Part shown: positions 48,392 to 56,913 of the stretch, piece after piece
How positions within the stretch are numbered: the stretch's first letter is position 1
Layout of the letters: every line of letters starts with the position of its first letter
Assembly (NCBI RefSeq): GCF_014191545.1
Contig: NZ_AP023361.1
Coordinates: 1,206,501 to 1,270,500 of the forward strand
Length of the DNA: 64,000 nucleotides
Reading direction: 5' to 3'
Source of the DNA: Terrihabitans soli
GTDB lineage: Bacteria; Pseudomonadota; Alphaproteobacteria; Rhizobiales; Methylopilaceae
The notes under the pieces: model-generated
The model's input: the letters and a program-made list of their open reading frames with translations, nothing else
What the model was told of the DNA's origin: nothing
Database searches by the model: none
Position numbers and translations under genes: made by a program

Positions 48392-50806
48392 ATGTTCGGG
48401 ATTAAGGGTACGCGCAGCCGTCTGGCTGCTCTGATGCTGGGTACGACGGCGTTTGTGACAGTCGCCGCGCCGGTCAAGCCGGCCATTGCGCAGAGCGCGC
48501 AATCTTATTCCATTCCAGCCGGCGGCCTGGCGGCGGCGCTCAATCGTTTCGCCGACACCGCCCAGATCCAGCTTGTCTACGATGCCTCGATCACGCGTGG
48601 ATTGCGTTCGCCTGGGCTCAACGGCAGTTTCACGCCCCAACAGGCGATCGGGCAGCTTCTTTCGGGAACCGGGCTCGGCTGGCAGTTCGCCAATGCCAAC
48701 ACGGTGACGATCACCGCACCGGCCGGCGCTGCCGCCTCGGCCGAACCCGTTCCGCTTCCCGAAGGCACGGTCCAGCTCGAAGAGATCACCGTGTCGGGCG
48801 AAAAGCTTGAGCGCGATCTCAACAAGGTCTTCACAAGCGTCGGCGTGGTTACGAACGAGCAGGCCTCGGACCTCGTTATTCCGGACATGAATGGTGGGCT
48901 CAATCAGCTCGCCAATGTCCGCGTCTCCGAAGCCCGGTCCGGCAATAGCGGCATCGTCGTGCGCGGCGTCAGCTCGGATGGCCTGACGCAGCCGACGAAT
49001 TCCGCGCCTGCGGTCGCCATGATCGTCGACGGCGCCTCGCAGAACGGCGAGGGCCTGCGCCGCGGCAATCGCAGCACCTGGGATGTCGAAACGCTGGAAG
49101 TGCTGCGCGGTCCGCAATCGGCGCTTCAGGGCCGCAACGCCATGGGCGGCGCTGTCGTGCTTGAAACCTACGATCCGAGCTGGACCTGGACGGGCGCGGT
49201 GCGCGGCGATCTGTCTGGCGCGACCGAATATGATGACGGCTATGCGCGCAATGGCGCGTTCATGCTGTCGGGCCCTCTCGTTGAAGATCAGGTCGCGTTC
49301 CGCATCACCGGCGAGAAGATTCAGGGCGAGAAGGGCATCGAATATGCCGACCCGCTCAATGAAGCGATCGACGACGACGATTTCTGGCAGGTGCGCGGCA
49401 AGCTGCTGATTACGCCGGAAGCGCTCCAGGGTTTCCGCGCTTTGCTCAGCGTCAGCCACACCGAAGACAAGCCGGGTCAGGCGTCGGTGACGGGGCCGGA
49501 CTTCTTCGCGCGCGAATACGATAACGCGGCATCGAATGTCGAAATTCGTGAAACCCATGTCACGAATTATGTCGCCGACCTCTCGCAGGATTTCGGCAAC
49601 GGCATCACCTTGCGCTCGGTGACCGCCTTTATCGAAACCGACGCGACGATCAACGCGCCGGACGGCTCCACTTTCATCCGCGACGAACTGCGCGGCGGTG
49701 AAGACATCACGCAGGATGTGCGACTTGAATTCGAAGAGGGGGCTCGGCCGCTCAGCGGCGTCGTCGGCGTCCAATACGGCAATTTTGACAACACGACAGA
49801 CTCGACCATCATCGTCGATTTCGGCGGGCCGCTTCTGTTCCAGGACATTCAGACCTTCAACAAGACCGAAGCGATCGCCGGCTATGCCGACCTCCGCTAC
49901 GAATTCGTTGAGGACTGGTCTGTGCTTTTCGGTGGCCGCATCGGCCACGAAACCGTCCGCAACGAGCGCGCCGGTATCGTCCTCAATACGAACACGTTCA
50001 ACTACGACTCGATCGATTCGGAGTCGGAGACCGACTATCTCGTCGCGCTGCCGAAGATCGGCCTTGCCTACAACATTACCGAAGATCAAACGGTCGCTTT
50101 TACCTATAGCGAAGGCTTCCGCGCCGGTTTCACCAGCGTCGACGGCGCGGGCGATGTGTACAGTGTCGAGCCGGAATATCTGACGTCTTACGAACTCGCC
50201 TACCGGGCGCGCGGCTTCGACGACCGCGTCGAATTCCGAACCAACGCCTTCTACTACGAGTTCACCGATCTGCAGATCGATATCGACGATCCGGTACTCG
50301 GCGATCCCTTTACCGTCACCCGCAATATCGGCGAGGCGTATGCCTATGGCGCCGAATTCGAAGTGCGCTACCGCGTGAACGATCCGCTCACAGTCTTTGC
50401 GGGCCTCGGCCTGTTGAAGACGAAGATCGATGAGGCAGATGTTGGCGGCGTCGACTATTCGGGCAATGAATTCCCGGAAGCGCCGTTCGCGACCGTCAAT
50501 CTCGGCGCCGTCTACAAGCATGACAGCGGCTTCTTCGCCTCGGCCGATATTGCCTATACGACGAGCTATTTCTCGACCGGCGATCTCGCCAATAACGACA
50601 ACGAGGAAGTGCCGGAGTTCGGCATCGTGAACGCGGCTGTCGGCTATGACTTCAACGCGTACATGTCGATGACGCTCTACGCCAAGAACATCTTCGACGA
50701 AGAATATGTCACCGGCATCTCGATCAATGACAGCGACCCGACGGATATGAATGCGACGATCGGCGACGGGCGCTATATCGGCATTCGCGCCGAAGGCCGC
50801 TTCTGA
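48392..50806 (+). CDS. TonB-dependent ferric-siderophore receptor with STN signalling domain
   Basis: 804 aa with a well-placed GGGGAG ribosome-binding site. Signal peptide to about residue 34 (AIAQS). The STN/secretin signalling domain spans about 38-110 ('YSIPAGGLAAALNRFADTAQIQLVYD'), then TonB box-like 'LEEITVSGEK' and a plug with 'VRVSEARSGNSGIVVRGVSSDG' and 'VLRGPQSALQGRNAMGG'. A 22-strand barrel follows, ending 'YIGIRAEGRF' with terminal Phe. The STN domain ties it to the FecR/FecI pair upstream. The ligand is probably a ferric siderophore, type unknown. Confidence 0.93.
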   Translation: MFGIKGTRSRLAALMLGTTAFVTVAAPVKPAIAQSAQSYSIPAGGLAAALNRFADTAQIQLVYDASITRGLRSPGLNGSFTPQQAIGQLLSGTGLGWQFANANTVTITAPAGAAASAEPVPLPEGTVQLEEITVSGEKLERDLNKVFTSVGVVTNEQASDLVIPDMNGGLNQLANVRVSEARSGNSGIVVRGVSSDGLTQPTNSAPAVAMIVDGASQNGEGLRRGNRSTWDVETLEVLRGPQSALQGRNAMGGAVVLETYDPSWTWTGAVRGDLSGATEYDDGYARNGAFMLSGPLVEDQVAFRITGEKIQGEKGIEYADPLNEAIDDDDFWQVRGKLLITPEALQGFRALLSVSHTEDKPGQASVTGPDFFAREYDNAASNVEIRETHVTNYVADLSQDFGNGITLRSVTAFIETDATINAPDGSTFIRDELRGGEDITQDVRLEFEEGARPLSGVVGVQYGNFDNTTDSTIIVDFGGPLLFQDIQTFNKTEAIAGYADLRYEFVEDWSVLFGGRIGHETVRNERAGIVLNTNTFNYDSIDSESETDYLVALPKIGLAYNITEDQTVAFTYSEGFRAGFTSVDGAGDVYSVEPEYLTSYELAYRARGFDDRVEFRTNAFYYEFTDLQIDIDDPVLGDPFTVTRNIGEAYAYGAEFEVRYRVNDPLTVFAGLGLLKTKIDEADVGGVDYSGNEFPEAPFATVNLGAVYKHDSGFFASADIAYTTSYFSTGDLANNDNEEVPEFGIVNAAVGYDFNAYMSMTLYAKNIFDEEYVTGISINDSDPTDMNATIGDGRYIGIRAEGRF

Positions 50807-50843
50807 GGAGCTGACGCCGCGCAGTGCGGCGAAAAGACAGAGA

Positions 50844-51758
50844 ATGGATAGAGGGCCTGAGTTCGAGCGGACGCAGGCGGCGGATGATGTTCATCCGCTG
50901 CATGCGGCTTTGCGCGCCCAAGCCAAACTCATGCCGACGCCGTCCTACGGCATAGGCCCGGTGAGCGACGGCTTTGCTCCAGCCGCCTATTTCTTTGCCA
51001 ATGGCGATTTCCTGGAGCGGATGCTCGATCGCCAGCAGAGCATGAGCCGCGGCCTCGATCGAAAAGGCGCGGCGGCCTATCTGATCGTTCAATATGCCAG
51101 CCTGTTCTCGGCGACGGCCGTGGTGCCGTTCGTTGCGGCCCGGATCGTTCCGGATCTTTCACCGGAAAATTATGCGCTACTGTTCACGCCGGAAGCCGAA
51201 GAGGGCAAGCGGGTGGCGGTGCGTCTGCAGAGCGCGCGCTTCACGACCGACATCGAAGAGAACAGCCGCCATTCCGAGGCCGAACCGCTGGTCGATGCCG
51301 CGGGTCTGCGGGAGAGCCTGCGGCTTGCGATTGAGGATCATTTCACACCGCTGATCGATGCGCTGCACGACAGGACCAAGCTCTCGCGCAATGCCCTGTG
51401 GCGGCTTGTCGGCGATTCCATTGCCGCGCGCTTTCTCGATGCCGGAGAGAAGTTTTCGCGGATCGAGGACGCCAAGACCGATGCGATGGCGGTGCTGAAG
51501 CAGACGGGGTCTCCCCTGAAGAACCGGCAGCTCGGCTATTTCGATATTACAATTCGCGACGAGCACGATCCCGAGCGCATCATTCTCACGCGGACCTTCC
51601 GTGCGCGCGGCGGCTGCTGCCGCGCCTACAAGGTGGAGGGCGGGGAGCTGTGCACGATCTGCGTGTTGCGCGATCCGGAAGAGCGCAACCGCGATATCGA
51701 AGACAGGATCCGCAGACGCCTGCGCGGCGAGAACGCCGACGAACACCATGCTCATTGA
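50844..51758 (+). CDS. FhuF-like siderophore-iron reductase
   Basis: 304 aa from ATG 50844 (an upstream in-frame ATG lies within the receptor gene). The C terminus carries the [2Fe-2S] motif of FhuF-type ferric reductases: 'RARGGCCRAYKVEGGELCTICVLRD' (adjacent cysteines, then Cys-x2-Cys). The N-terminal 240 residues are helical. FhuF proteins reduce ferric-siderophore in the cytoplasm, releasing iron. Position between the receptor and the ABC transporter fits this. Confidence 0.87.
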   Translation: MDRGPEFERTQAADDVHPLHAALRAQAKLMPTPSYGIGPVSDGFAPAAYFFANGDFLERMLDRQQSMSRGLDRKGAAAYLIVQYASLFSATAVVPFVAARIVPDLSPENYALLFTPEAEEGKRVAVRLQSARFTTDIEENSRHSEAEPLVDAAGLRESLRLAIEDHFTPLIDALHDRTKLSRNALWRLVGDSIAARFLDAGEKFSRIEDAKTDAMAVLKQTGSPLKNRQLGYFDITIRDEHDPERIILTRTFRARGGCCRAYKVEGGELCTICVLRDPEERNRDIEDRIRRRLRGENADEHHAH

Positions 51759-51765
51759 GAGAGCC

Positions 51766-52680
51766 ATGAAACAGATCGCCCTGGCCGTATTGGCCTTCCT
51801 TTTGGCCGCGCCCGCCGTCTCCGCCTGCGAGGGCCGCTTGGTCGACTCCAAATTTGTGCTGCACACGCCGCTCTGCGTACCGAAAGAGCCGAAGCGCATC
51901 GCCGTCATCGATCCGACCTTCAGCCTCGGAATGTCGCTGGAGCTCGGACTTCCGGTCGTCGCCGCGCCTTTATTCAAGATGAGCGATCCGGTGCTGAAAG
52001 CGCGCGCGCAGGAAAAATCGATCATCGATCTCGGCAGCTATCTCGAACCGAGTATCGAGATGCTGATCGGGGCAAAGCCCGATCTCATCATCGGCTCCGG
52101 GCTCGCAGATGCCTACTACCCGATGCTGTCGCAGATCGCGCCGACACTTCTCTACAATGCGCGCGACTGGCGCGATATCTTCTCGACCATTGCCGATGCG
52201 ACGGGGCAGGGCGCGCGCAAGACCGATTTCTTTGCGCCCTATGACGCGCGCGTTGCTTCCATCCGTGCTCGCATGCCGAACACTCGCGTTTCCGTGCTTC
52301 GCATCACCAGCTGGGACTTCCAGGTCTATACGGACGGACCTGACGCCTATGCGCCGTTCGAAGTGCTGCAGGATGCCGGGGTCAGACGCTCCGCCTATGA
52401 GACCGTGACTGACGATACCGGTTTGAAGCGCCCGGATTGGGAGGCGCTCTCCAATCTCGACGGCGATGTGCTGCTTTACATTATCGGCGGCGGCAATAAT
52501 TCCGATACCTCGGGGCGGCATGAGGAAGTCACCGGAAACCCGCTCTGGAAAATGCTGCCGGCGGTGAAAGCCGGCCGCGTCTACCGCGTCGATGCCGGCA
52601 CATGGATGGAGTTTTCCGGTCTTGCCTCCGCCAACCGCGTGCTCGACGATATCGAGCGGTATATTCTGAAAACGCAATGA
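51766..52680 (+). CDS. Iron-siderophore ABC transporter substrate-binding protein
   Basis: 304 aa from ATG 51766 with GAGAGAG upstream; the longer frame upstream overlaps the FhuF gene. Signal peptide MKQIALAVLAFLLAAPAVSA. FecB/FhuD-type fold: 'KRIAVIDPTFSLGMSLELGLPVVAAP', 'IEMLIGAKPDLIIGS', 'DWRDIFSTIADATGQ' and C-terminal 'NPLWKMLPAVKAGRVYRVDAGTW'. It delivers the ferric-siderophore from the receptor to the FecCD permease. The stop overlaps the permease start (ATGA). Confidence 0.92.
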   Translation: MKQIALAVLAFLLAAPAVSACEGRLVDSKFVLHTPLCVPKEPKRIAVIDPTFSLGMSLELGLPVVAAPLFKMSDPVLKARAQEKSIIDLGSYLEPSIEMLIGAKPDLIIGSGLADAYYPMLSQIAPTLLYNARDWRDIFSTIADATGQGARKTDFFAPYDARVASIRARMPNTRVSVLRITSWDFQVYTDGPDAYAPFEVLQDAGVRRSAYETVTDDTGLKRPDWEALSNLDGDVLLYIIGGGNNSDTSGRHEEVTGNPLWKMLPAVKAGRVYRVDAGTWMEFSGLASANRVLDDIERYILKTQ

Positions 52681-53714
52681 CGACCGTCGAGAGCTTTCCG
52701 GCGGCCGCAGATTTCCGCCGGACCGGTGTCTGGCGGATATCCGTGCTTCTCGTGCTCGGCGGCGCCATGCTGGCCATGGCCGCGATCGCGCTGACCGTCG
52801 GCTCGTCCGATCTATCCATCCGCAATGTGCTCGATGCGCTGTTTCAGTTCGACGGCACTCGCGATCATGTTGTGGTGACGGCGGTGCGCCTGCCGCGCGT
52901 CCTCGCCGCGCTTGTAGTCGGCTCGGCGCTTGGCGTTGCCGGCGCCATCATGCAGGCGGTGACGCGCAATCCTCTGGCGTCGCCCGATCTCCTCGGCATC
53001 AATGCAGGTGCGGCCTTTGCCATTGTCATTGCTATTGTCCTCTGGGGCACCGAGGCCAGTTTCTTCTATATCTGGTTTGCCTTTGCAGGAGCTGCCATTG
53101 CGGCCTGCGCGGTGCAGGCGCTGGGGTCGATAGGTCCGGGCGGCGCAACCCCGCTGAAGCTCGCGCTCGCCGGCGCCATCCTCACAAGTTTCCTGACGGC
53201 GCTGACGACCGCCATTCTCATCTTCGATCAGGCAACGCTCGATGCGGTGCGGCTCTGGTCGATCGGCTCGCTCGCCGACCGCAGCATGGCGGCAGTCGCG
53301 GCCGTCGCTCCCTATGCGCTGATAGGTCTTGCCGCGGCGCTGGTCATCGCACGGCAGATCACGGTCCTCAGCCTCGGCCGCGATGTGGCGCGGTCCGTCG
53401 GCCAGAATGCGGCGCGGTGGCGCTGGGTGTCGGGCATTGTGGTCGTTCTGCTCGCCGGAAGTGCGGTGGCGCTGGCGGGGCCCATCGGTTTTGTCGGGCT
53501 CGTCATCCCGCATATCGCGCGGCTCGTTATCGGCGCGGATTACCGATGGATACTGCCGTTCTCGGCGCTGGCGGGGGCGGTGCTGCTCGTCACCGCCGAT
53601 GGATTTCTGCGCGGCCTTTTGCCGGGCAAGGACATTCCAGTCGGCGTGACCATGGCGCTCATCGGCGCGCCGGTCTTCATCTATCTCGTGCGCACCCGGA
53701 CGGGGATGAGATGA
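52677..53714 (+). CDS. FecCD-family iron-siderophore ABC permease (first)
   Basis: 345 aa from ATG 52677. About ten membrane helices with the family signatures 'VRLPRVLAALVVGSALGVAGAIMQAVTRNPLASPDLLGINAGAA', 'LGRDVARSVGQ' and 'GPIGFVGLVIPHIARLVIG'. The N terminus has a 25-residue cytoplasmic lead. It pairs with the following permease, with which it overlaps by 4 bp. Confidence 0.94.
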   Translation: MTTVESFPAAADFRRTGVWRISVLLVLGGAMLAMAAIALTVGSSDLSIRNVLDALFQFDGTRDHVVVTAVRLPRVLAALVVGSALGVAGAIMQAVTRNPLASPDLLGINAGAAFAIVIAIVLWGTEASFFYIWFAFAGAAIAACAVQALGSIGPGGATPLKLALAGAILTSFLTALTTAILIFDQATLDAVRLWSIGSLADRSMAAVAAVAPYALIGLAAALVIARQITVLSLGRDVARSVGQNAARWRWVSGIVVVLLAGSAVALAGPIGFVGLVIPHIARLVIGADYRWILPFSALAGAVLLVTADGFLRGLLPGKDIPVGVTMALIGAPVFIYLVRTRTGMR

Positions 53715-54700
53715 CCCGCGCCGTTACCGTTCTTCTCATTCTCATTCTGGCGCTCCTTGCGGCATCTCTGTCTCTCGGGGACTATGCCGTTCCCGTCCGC
53801 GATATCGTGCAGATCCTGACGGGCGCTGAGGCGCGGGAGCCGCAGGCGGCGATGATCGTGCTCGATATACGCCTGCCGCGGGTTCTGACGGCCCTTCTTG
53901 TCGGCCTTGCCCTCGGCGTCGGCGGCGTCATCATTCAAGCGGTGATGCGCAATCCGCTGGCCGAGCCTGGGCTGCTCGGCATCAATAGCGGCGCGGCCGT
54001 CGCCGCGATGCTGCTCATCGTGCAGATGGGCGAAGCGCCGTTGCATCTTCTGCCCTGGTTCGCCTTTGCCGGCGCGCTGGCCGCAAGCCTTGCGATCTAT
54101 CTTTTGTCGCTGAGTGGCGGCGCGTCCGCCACCCGCATCATTCTCATCGGCATCGGCATCAGCGCGCTCTGCGGCGCGGCCATGGGTTTCATGTCGGCCT
54201 TCGGCGATGTCACTGCGGTGCAGCGCGCCATGATCTGGCTGTCCGGCAGCGTCTATGACAGCCGCTGGGTCAAGCTTCAGCTTCTCTTTCTCTGGCTGCT
54301 CCTGCCGCTTCTTCTCGCCTGGATGTCGGCGCGCGAGCTCGATGCGCTCGGTCTCGGCGATGCTCCGGCCCAGGCCATCGGTCAGCGCGTTCATCTCGTG
54401 CGCGGTGCGATGATCCTGCTGTGCAGCATGATCTGCGGCGCGGCGGTGGCGGCCGCCGGCCTCATCGGTTTTGTCGGCCTTGTGGCGCCGCATCTGGCGC
54501 GCCATCTCGTCGGGCCGCGCCATGCGCTGATGATGCCGGTGGCGGCGCTTGGCGGCGGCGCGCTTGTCATGGCCGCCGATCTTGCGGGCCGCACTCTGAT
54601 CGCACCCGCGCAATTGCCGGCGGGTCTCGTCACGGCGCTGATCGGCGCTCCCTTCTTTGCCTATCTTTTGTGGACACGGCGCGATGCCCAATTCCGGTAA
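53711..54700 (+). CDS. FecCD-family iron-siderophore ABC permease (second)
   Basis: 329 aa from ATG 53711. It shows the same BtuC/FecD architecture as its neighbour: '[45 protein letters not shown]', '[19 protein letters not shown]' and '[19 protein letters not shown]'. Together the two permeases make the heterodimeric channel. The 3' end overlaps the ATPase gene by 17 bp. Confidence 0.94.
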   Translation: MTRAVTVLLILILALLAASLSLGDYAVPVRDIVQILTGAEAREPQAAMIVLDIRLPRVLTALLVGLALGVGGVIIQAVMRNPLAEPGLLGINSGAAVAAMLLIVQMGEAPLHLLPWFAFAGALAASLAIYLLSLSGGASATRIILIGIGISALCGAAMGFMSAFGDVTAVQRAMIWLSGSVYDSRWVKLQLLFLWLLLPLLLAWMSARELDALGLGDAPAQAIGQRVHLVRGAMILLCSMICGAAVAAAGLIGFVGLVAPHLARHLVGPRHALMMPVAALGGGALVMAADLAGRTLIAPAQLPAGLVTALIGAPFFAYLLWTRRDAQFR

Positions 54701-55487
54701 ATCATCATCGCTCGCGGCCGAGAACGCCGCGCTCGGCTATGCCAAAACGACCATTGTCAAAGGGCTTGATCTTGCCATCGGCGAGGGGCGTTTCACGGCT
54801 CTCGTCGGGCCGAACGGCTCCGGCAAGTCGACGATCCTGCGCGCACTCGCCGGACATCTGAAGCCTTCGCGCGGGGCGGTTCTGCTCGACGGCCAGTCGA
54901 TCGCAGCGCTCCCGGCCAAGGCCGTCGGCCGCCGCATCGGATCGCTGGCGCAGACGCATGTCACACCGGACGGGCTGACGGTCCGCGATCTTGTGGAGCA
55001 GGGGCGTTATCCGCACCGCTCCTTTTTCGGACTGTGGTCCGAGACGGATGAAGAGGCGTGCGTGCGCGCGCTCGACATCACCGGCATGCAGCCTCTGTCG
55101 GGCAGGCTGCTCGATACGCTCTCCGGCGGGCAGCGGCAGCGCGCCTGGATTGCAATGACGCTTGCGCAGGAGACGGGAATTCTACTTCTCGATGAGCCGA
55201 CGACCTATCTCGATCTCGCCCATCAGATCGAGGTACTCGATCTTCTGCATCGTCTGACCGTCGAACGCGGCACAACGATTGTCGCGGTGCTGCACGATCT
55301 CAATCAAGCGGCGCGTTATGCCGATTGCGTGACGGTACTGAAAGAAGGCGCTGTCGTTGCGTCCGGCAGCGCCCGCGATGTCGTGACACCGAAGATGATA
55401 AGAGACGTTTTCGGCGTCGACTGCATGGTCATCGACGATCCGACAAACGGCGCGCCGCTCTGCGTGCCCATTCCGGTCAAGCCCTGA
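54684..55487 (+). CDS. FecE-type iron-siderophore ABC ATPase
   Basis: 267 aa from ATG 54684; an earlier in-frame ATG at 54657 would overlap the permease gene more deeply. Walker [10 protein letters not shown], signature '[17 protein letters not shown]', Walker B '[13 protein letters not shown]' and '[12 protein letters not shown]' are all typical of siderophore/B12 importers. It ends the iron operon that starts at 46728. Confidence 0.94.
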   Translation: MPNSGKSSSLAAENAALGYAKTTIVKGLDLAIGEGRFTALVGPNGSGKSTILRALAGHLKPSRGAVLLDGQSIAALPAKAVGRRIGSLAQTHVTPDGLTVRDLVEQGRYPHRSFFGLWSETDEEACVRALDITGMQPLSGRLLDTLSGGQRQRAWIAMTLAQETGILLLDEPTTYLDLAHQIEVLDLLHRLTVERGTTIVAVLHDLNQAARYADCVTVLKEGAVVASGSARDVVTPKMIRDVFGVDCMVIDDPTNGAPLCVPIPVKP

Positions 55488-55567
55488 CGACCGCCTAGAT
55501 TTCGAGGGATGATCGTGGTTTCCTTCCGGAGCGGCAACCAGGATGATCAATGGAAGGAGCGATTGTC

Positions 55568-55981
55568 ATGGCGAAGAAGCATACGGCGCAGTGCGCGTGC
55601 GGCGCGGTTAAATTCGAGTTCGACACCGACCCGACCTTTATAGCGATGTGTCATTGTCTGGACTGTAAAAAGGCGTCAGGCGGGGAAGCGGCGGTGTGGT
55701 TCCCCGTACCCGAAGACGACTTCACCATGATCAGCGGAGAGACAACGGCGTTTCATTATATTGCGCAGTCTGGAAACGGATTGGACCGAAATTTCTGTCC
55801 GAAATGCGCCGCGCGCCTTTACACAAGCAAGCTCGATAGTTTTCCGAAAACGGTATTCGTCCAGATCAGCAGCCTCGACAACACCGACGGTATCAAGCCG
55901 ACGGTCGAAATGTTCACGAAGCGCCGCCATGCGTGGCTGAAGCCGCTGGATATCCCTCAATTTACCGATATGCCGAGTTAA
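55568..55981 (+). CDS. GFA-family zinc protein (CENP-V/GFA fold)
   Basis: 137 aa from ATG 55568, supported by AAGGAG at 55554-55559; an ATG at 55550 lies before that site. Zinc ligands are visible in 'QCACGAVKFEF', 'CHCLDCKKASGG' and 'FCPKCAARLY'. The family includes the glutathione-dependent formaldehyde-activating enzyme Gfa and many members of unknown substrate. It is a single gene after the iron operon, convergent with the regulator at 55999. Confidence 0.88.
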   Translation: MAKKHTAQCACGAVKFEFDTDPTFIAMCHCLDCKKASGGEAAVWFPVPEDDFTMISGETTAFHYIAQSGNGLDRNFCPKCAARLYTSKLDSFPKTVFVQISSLDNTDGIKPTVEMFTKRRHAWLKPLDIPQFTDMPS

Positions 55982-55998
55982 GGCTTTCGCGCTTTCGC

Positions 55999-56913
55999 TC
56001 AGCCGCTCCAGGCCTGCGTTGCGATGGCGGTGGCGGAGGCGCGGTTTTCGACGCCGAGCTTGGAGTAGATCTGCTCGAGATGCTTGTTCACCGTGCGCGG
56101 GCTGAGGCCGAGGATTTCGGCAATATCTTTGTTGGATTTGCCGCGCGCCAGCCAGAGCAGGACTTCCGCTTCGCGATTGGTGAGGGACAGCTTGTCCCGG
56201 AGCGCCGATTGCGCGCTTTCCGGATCTTCTTCCGTCAGCCGCAGCATGAACTGGTCGGGACCCGTGCGGGCGAGAAACGAAATCTGCAATTTGCGCGGCC
56301 CGGTCTCAACCGTAACCGGCGAGGGCGAGGCATTGGTGCCGGGAATTTTGGACACCCAGGCGCGGACAGCGAGCGGCAGTATGAGATGATCGGGCACGCC
56401 CGTCATCCGATCGGCCAGAAGCCGCCGCGCCTGCGGCGTTGCCCATAGCAGTTCGCCCGACGCATTGACGGCGAGAAGATGCCGTCCGCTGGCATCGAGC
56501 GCCATGCGTGCGCCTTGCGTGGCTCTGGCATTGGCGAGATGGACGCGGATGCGCGCCACAAGCTCATCCGGCGCGACGGGCTTGGTCACATAATCGACGC
56601 CGCCGGCCTCAAGGCCCTTCACGATATGCTCGGTCTCGCTGAGGCCTGTCATGAAGACGACGGGCACATGCGAGAGGCTGTCCGAGCGCTTCAGAAGCCG
56701 CGTCGTCTCGAAGCCGTCTTTGCCGGGCATCATCGCGTCCATCAGAATAATGTCCGGCGTGATTTCTCCGACAAGCGCCAGTGCCGCATCGCCATCGATG
56801 GCGATAAGGACCGTCATCCCGGACTCTTCGAGAGCCTGGGTCAGCATGCCGAGATTGTCGACGCTGTCTTCGACGATCAGAACGATGTCGCGCGGATGGA
56901 GCGTGTCATTCAC
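55999..56913 (-). CDS. Response regulator with PAS-like middle and LuxR helix-turn-helix
   Basis: 304 aa from a GTG at 56913, which overlaps the kinase stop by 8 bp and has GGAGG at a good distance. The receiver spans about residues 10-125 ('VLIVEDSVDNLGMLTQAL', 'DIILMDAMMPGKDG', 'DYVTKPVAPDE'). A PAS-like stretch follows ('LALDASGRHLLAVNASGELLWATPQARRLL'-type). A LuxR HTH ends the protein ('LTNREAEVLLWLARGKSNKDIAEILGLSPRTVNKHLEQIYSKLGV'). It is the cognate regulator of the transporter-kinase fusion and probably controls the divergent urt operon. Confidence 0.9.
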   Translation of the reverse strand: MNDTLHPRDIVLIVEDSVDNLGMLTQALEESGMTVLIAIDGDAALALVGEITPDIILMDAMMPGKDGFETTRLLKRSDSLSHVPVVFMTGLSETEHIVKGLEAGGVDYVTKPVAPDELVARIRVHLANARATQGARMALDASGRHLLAVNASGELLWATPQARRLLADRMTGVPDHLILPLAVRAWVSKIPGTNASPSPVTVETGPRKLQISFLARTGPDQFMLRLTEEDPESAQSALRDKLSLTNREAEVLLWLARGKSNKDIAEILGLSPRTVNKHLEQIYSKLGVENRASATAIATQAWSG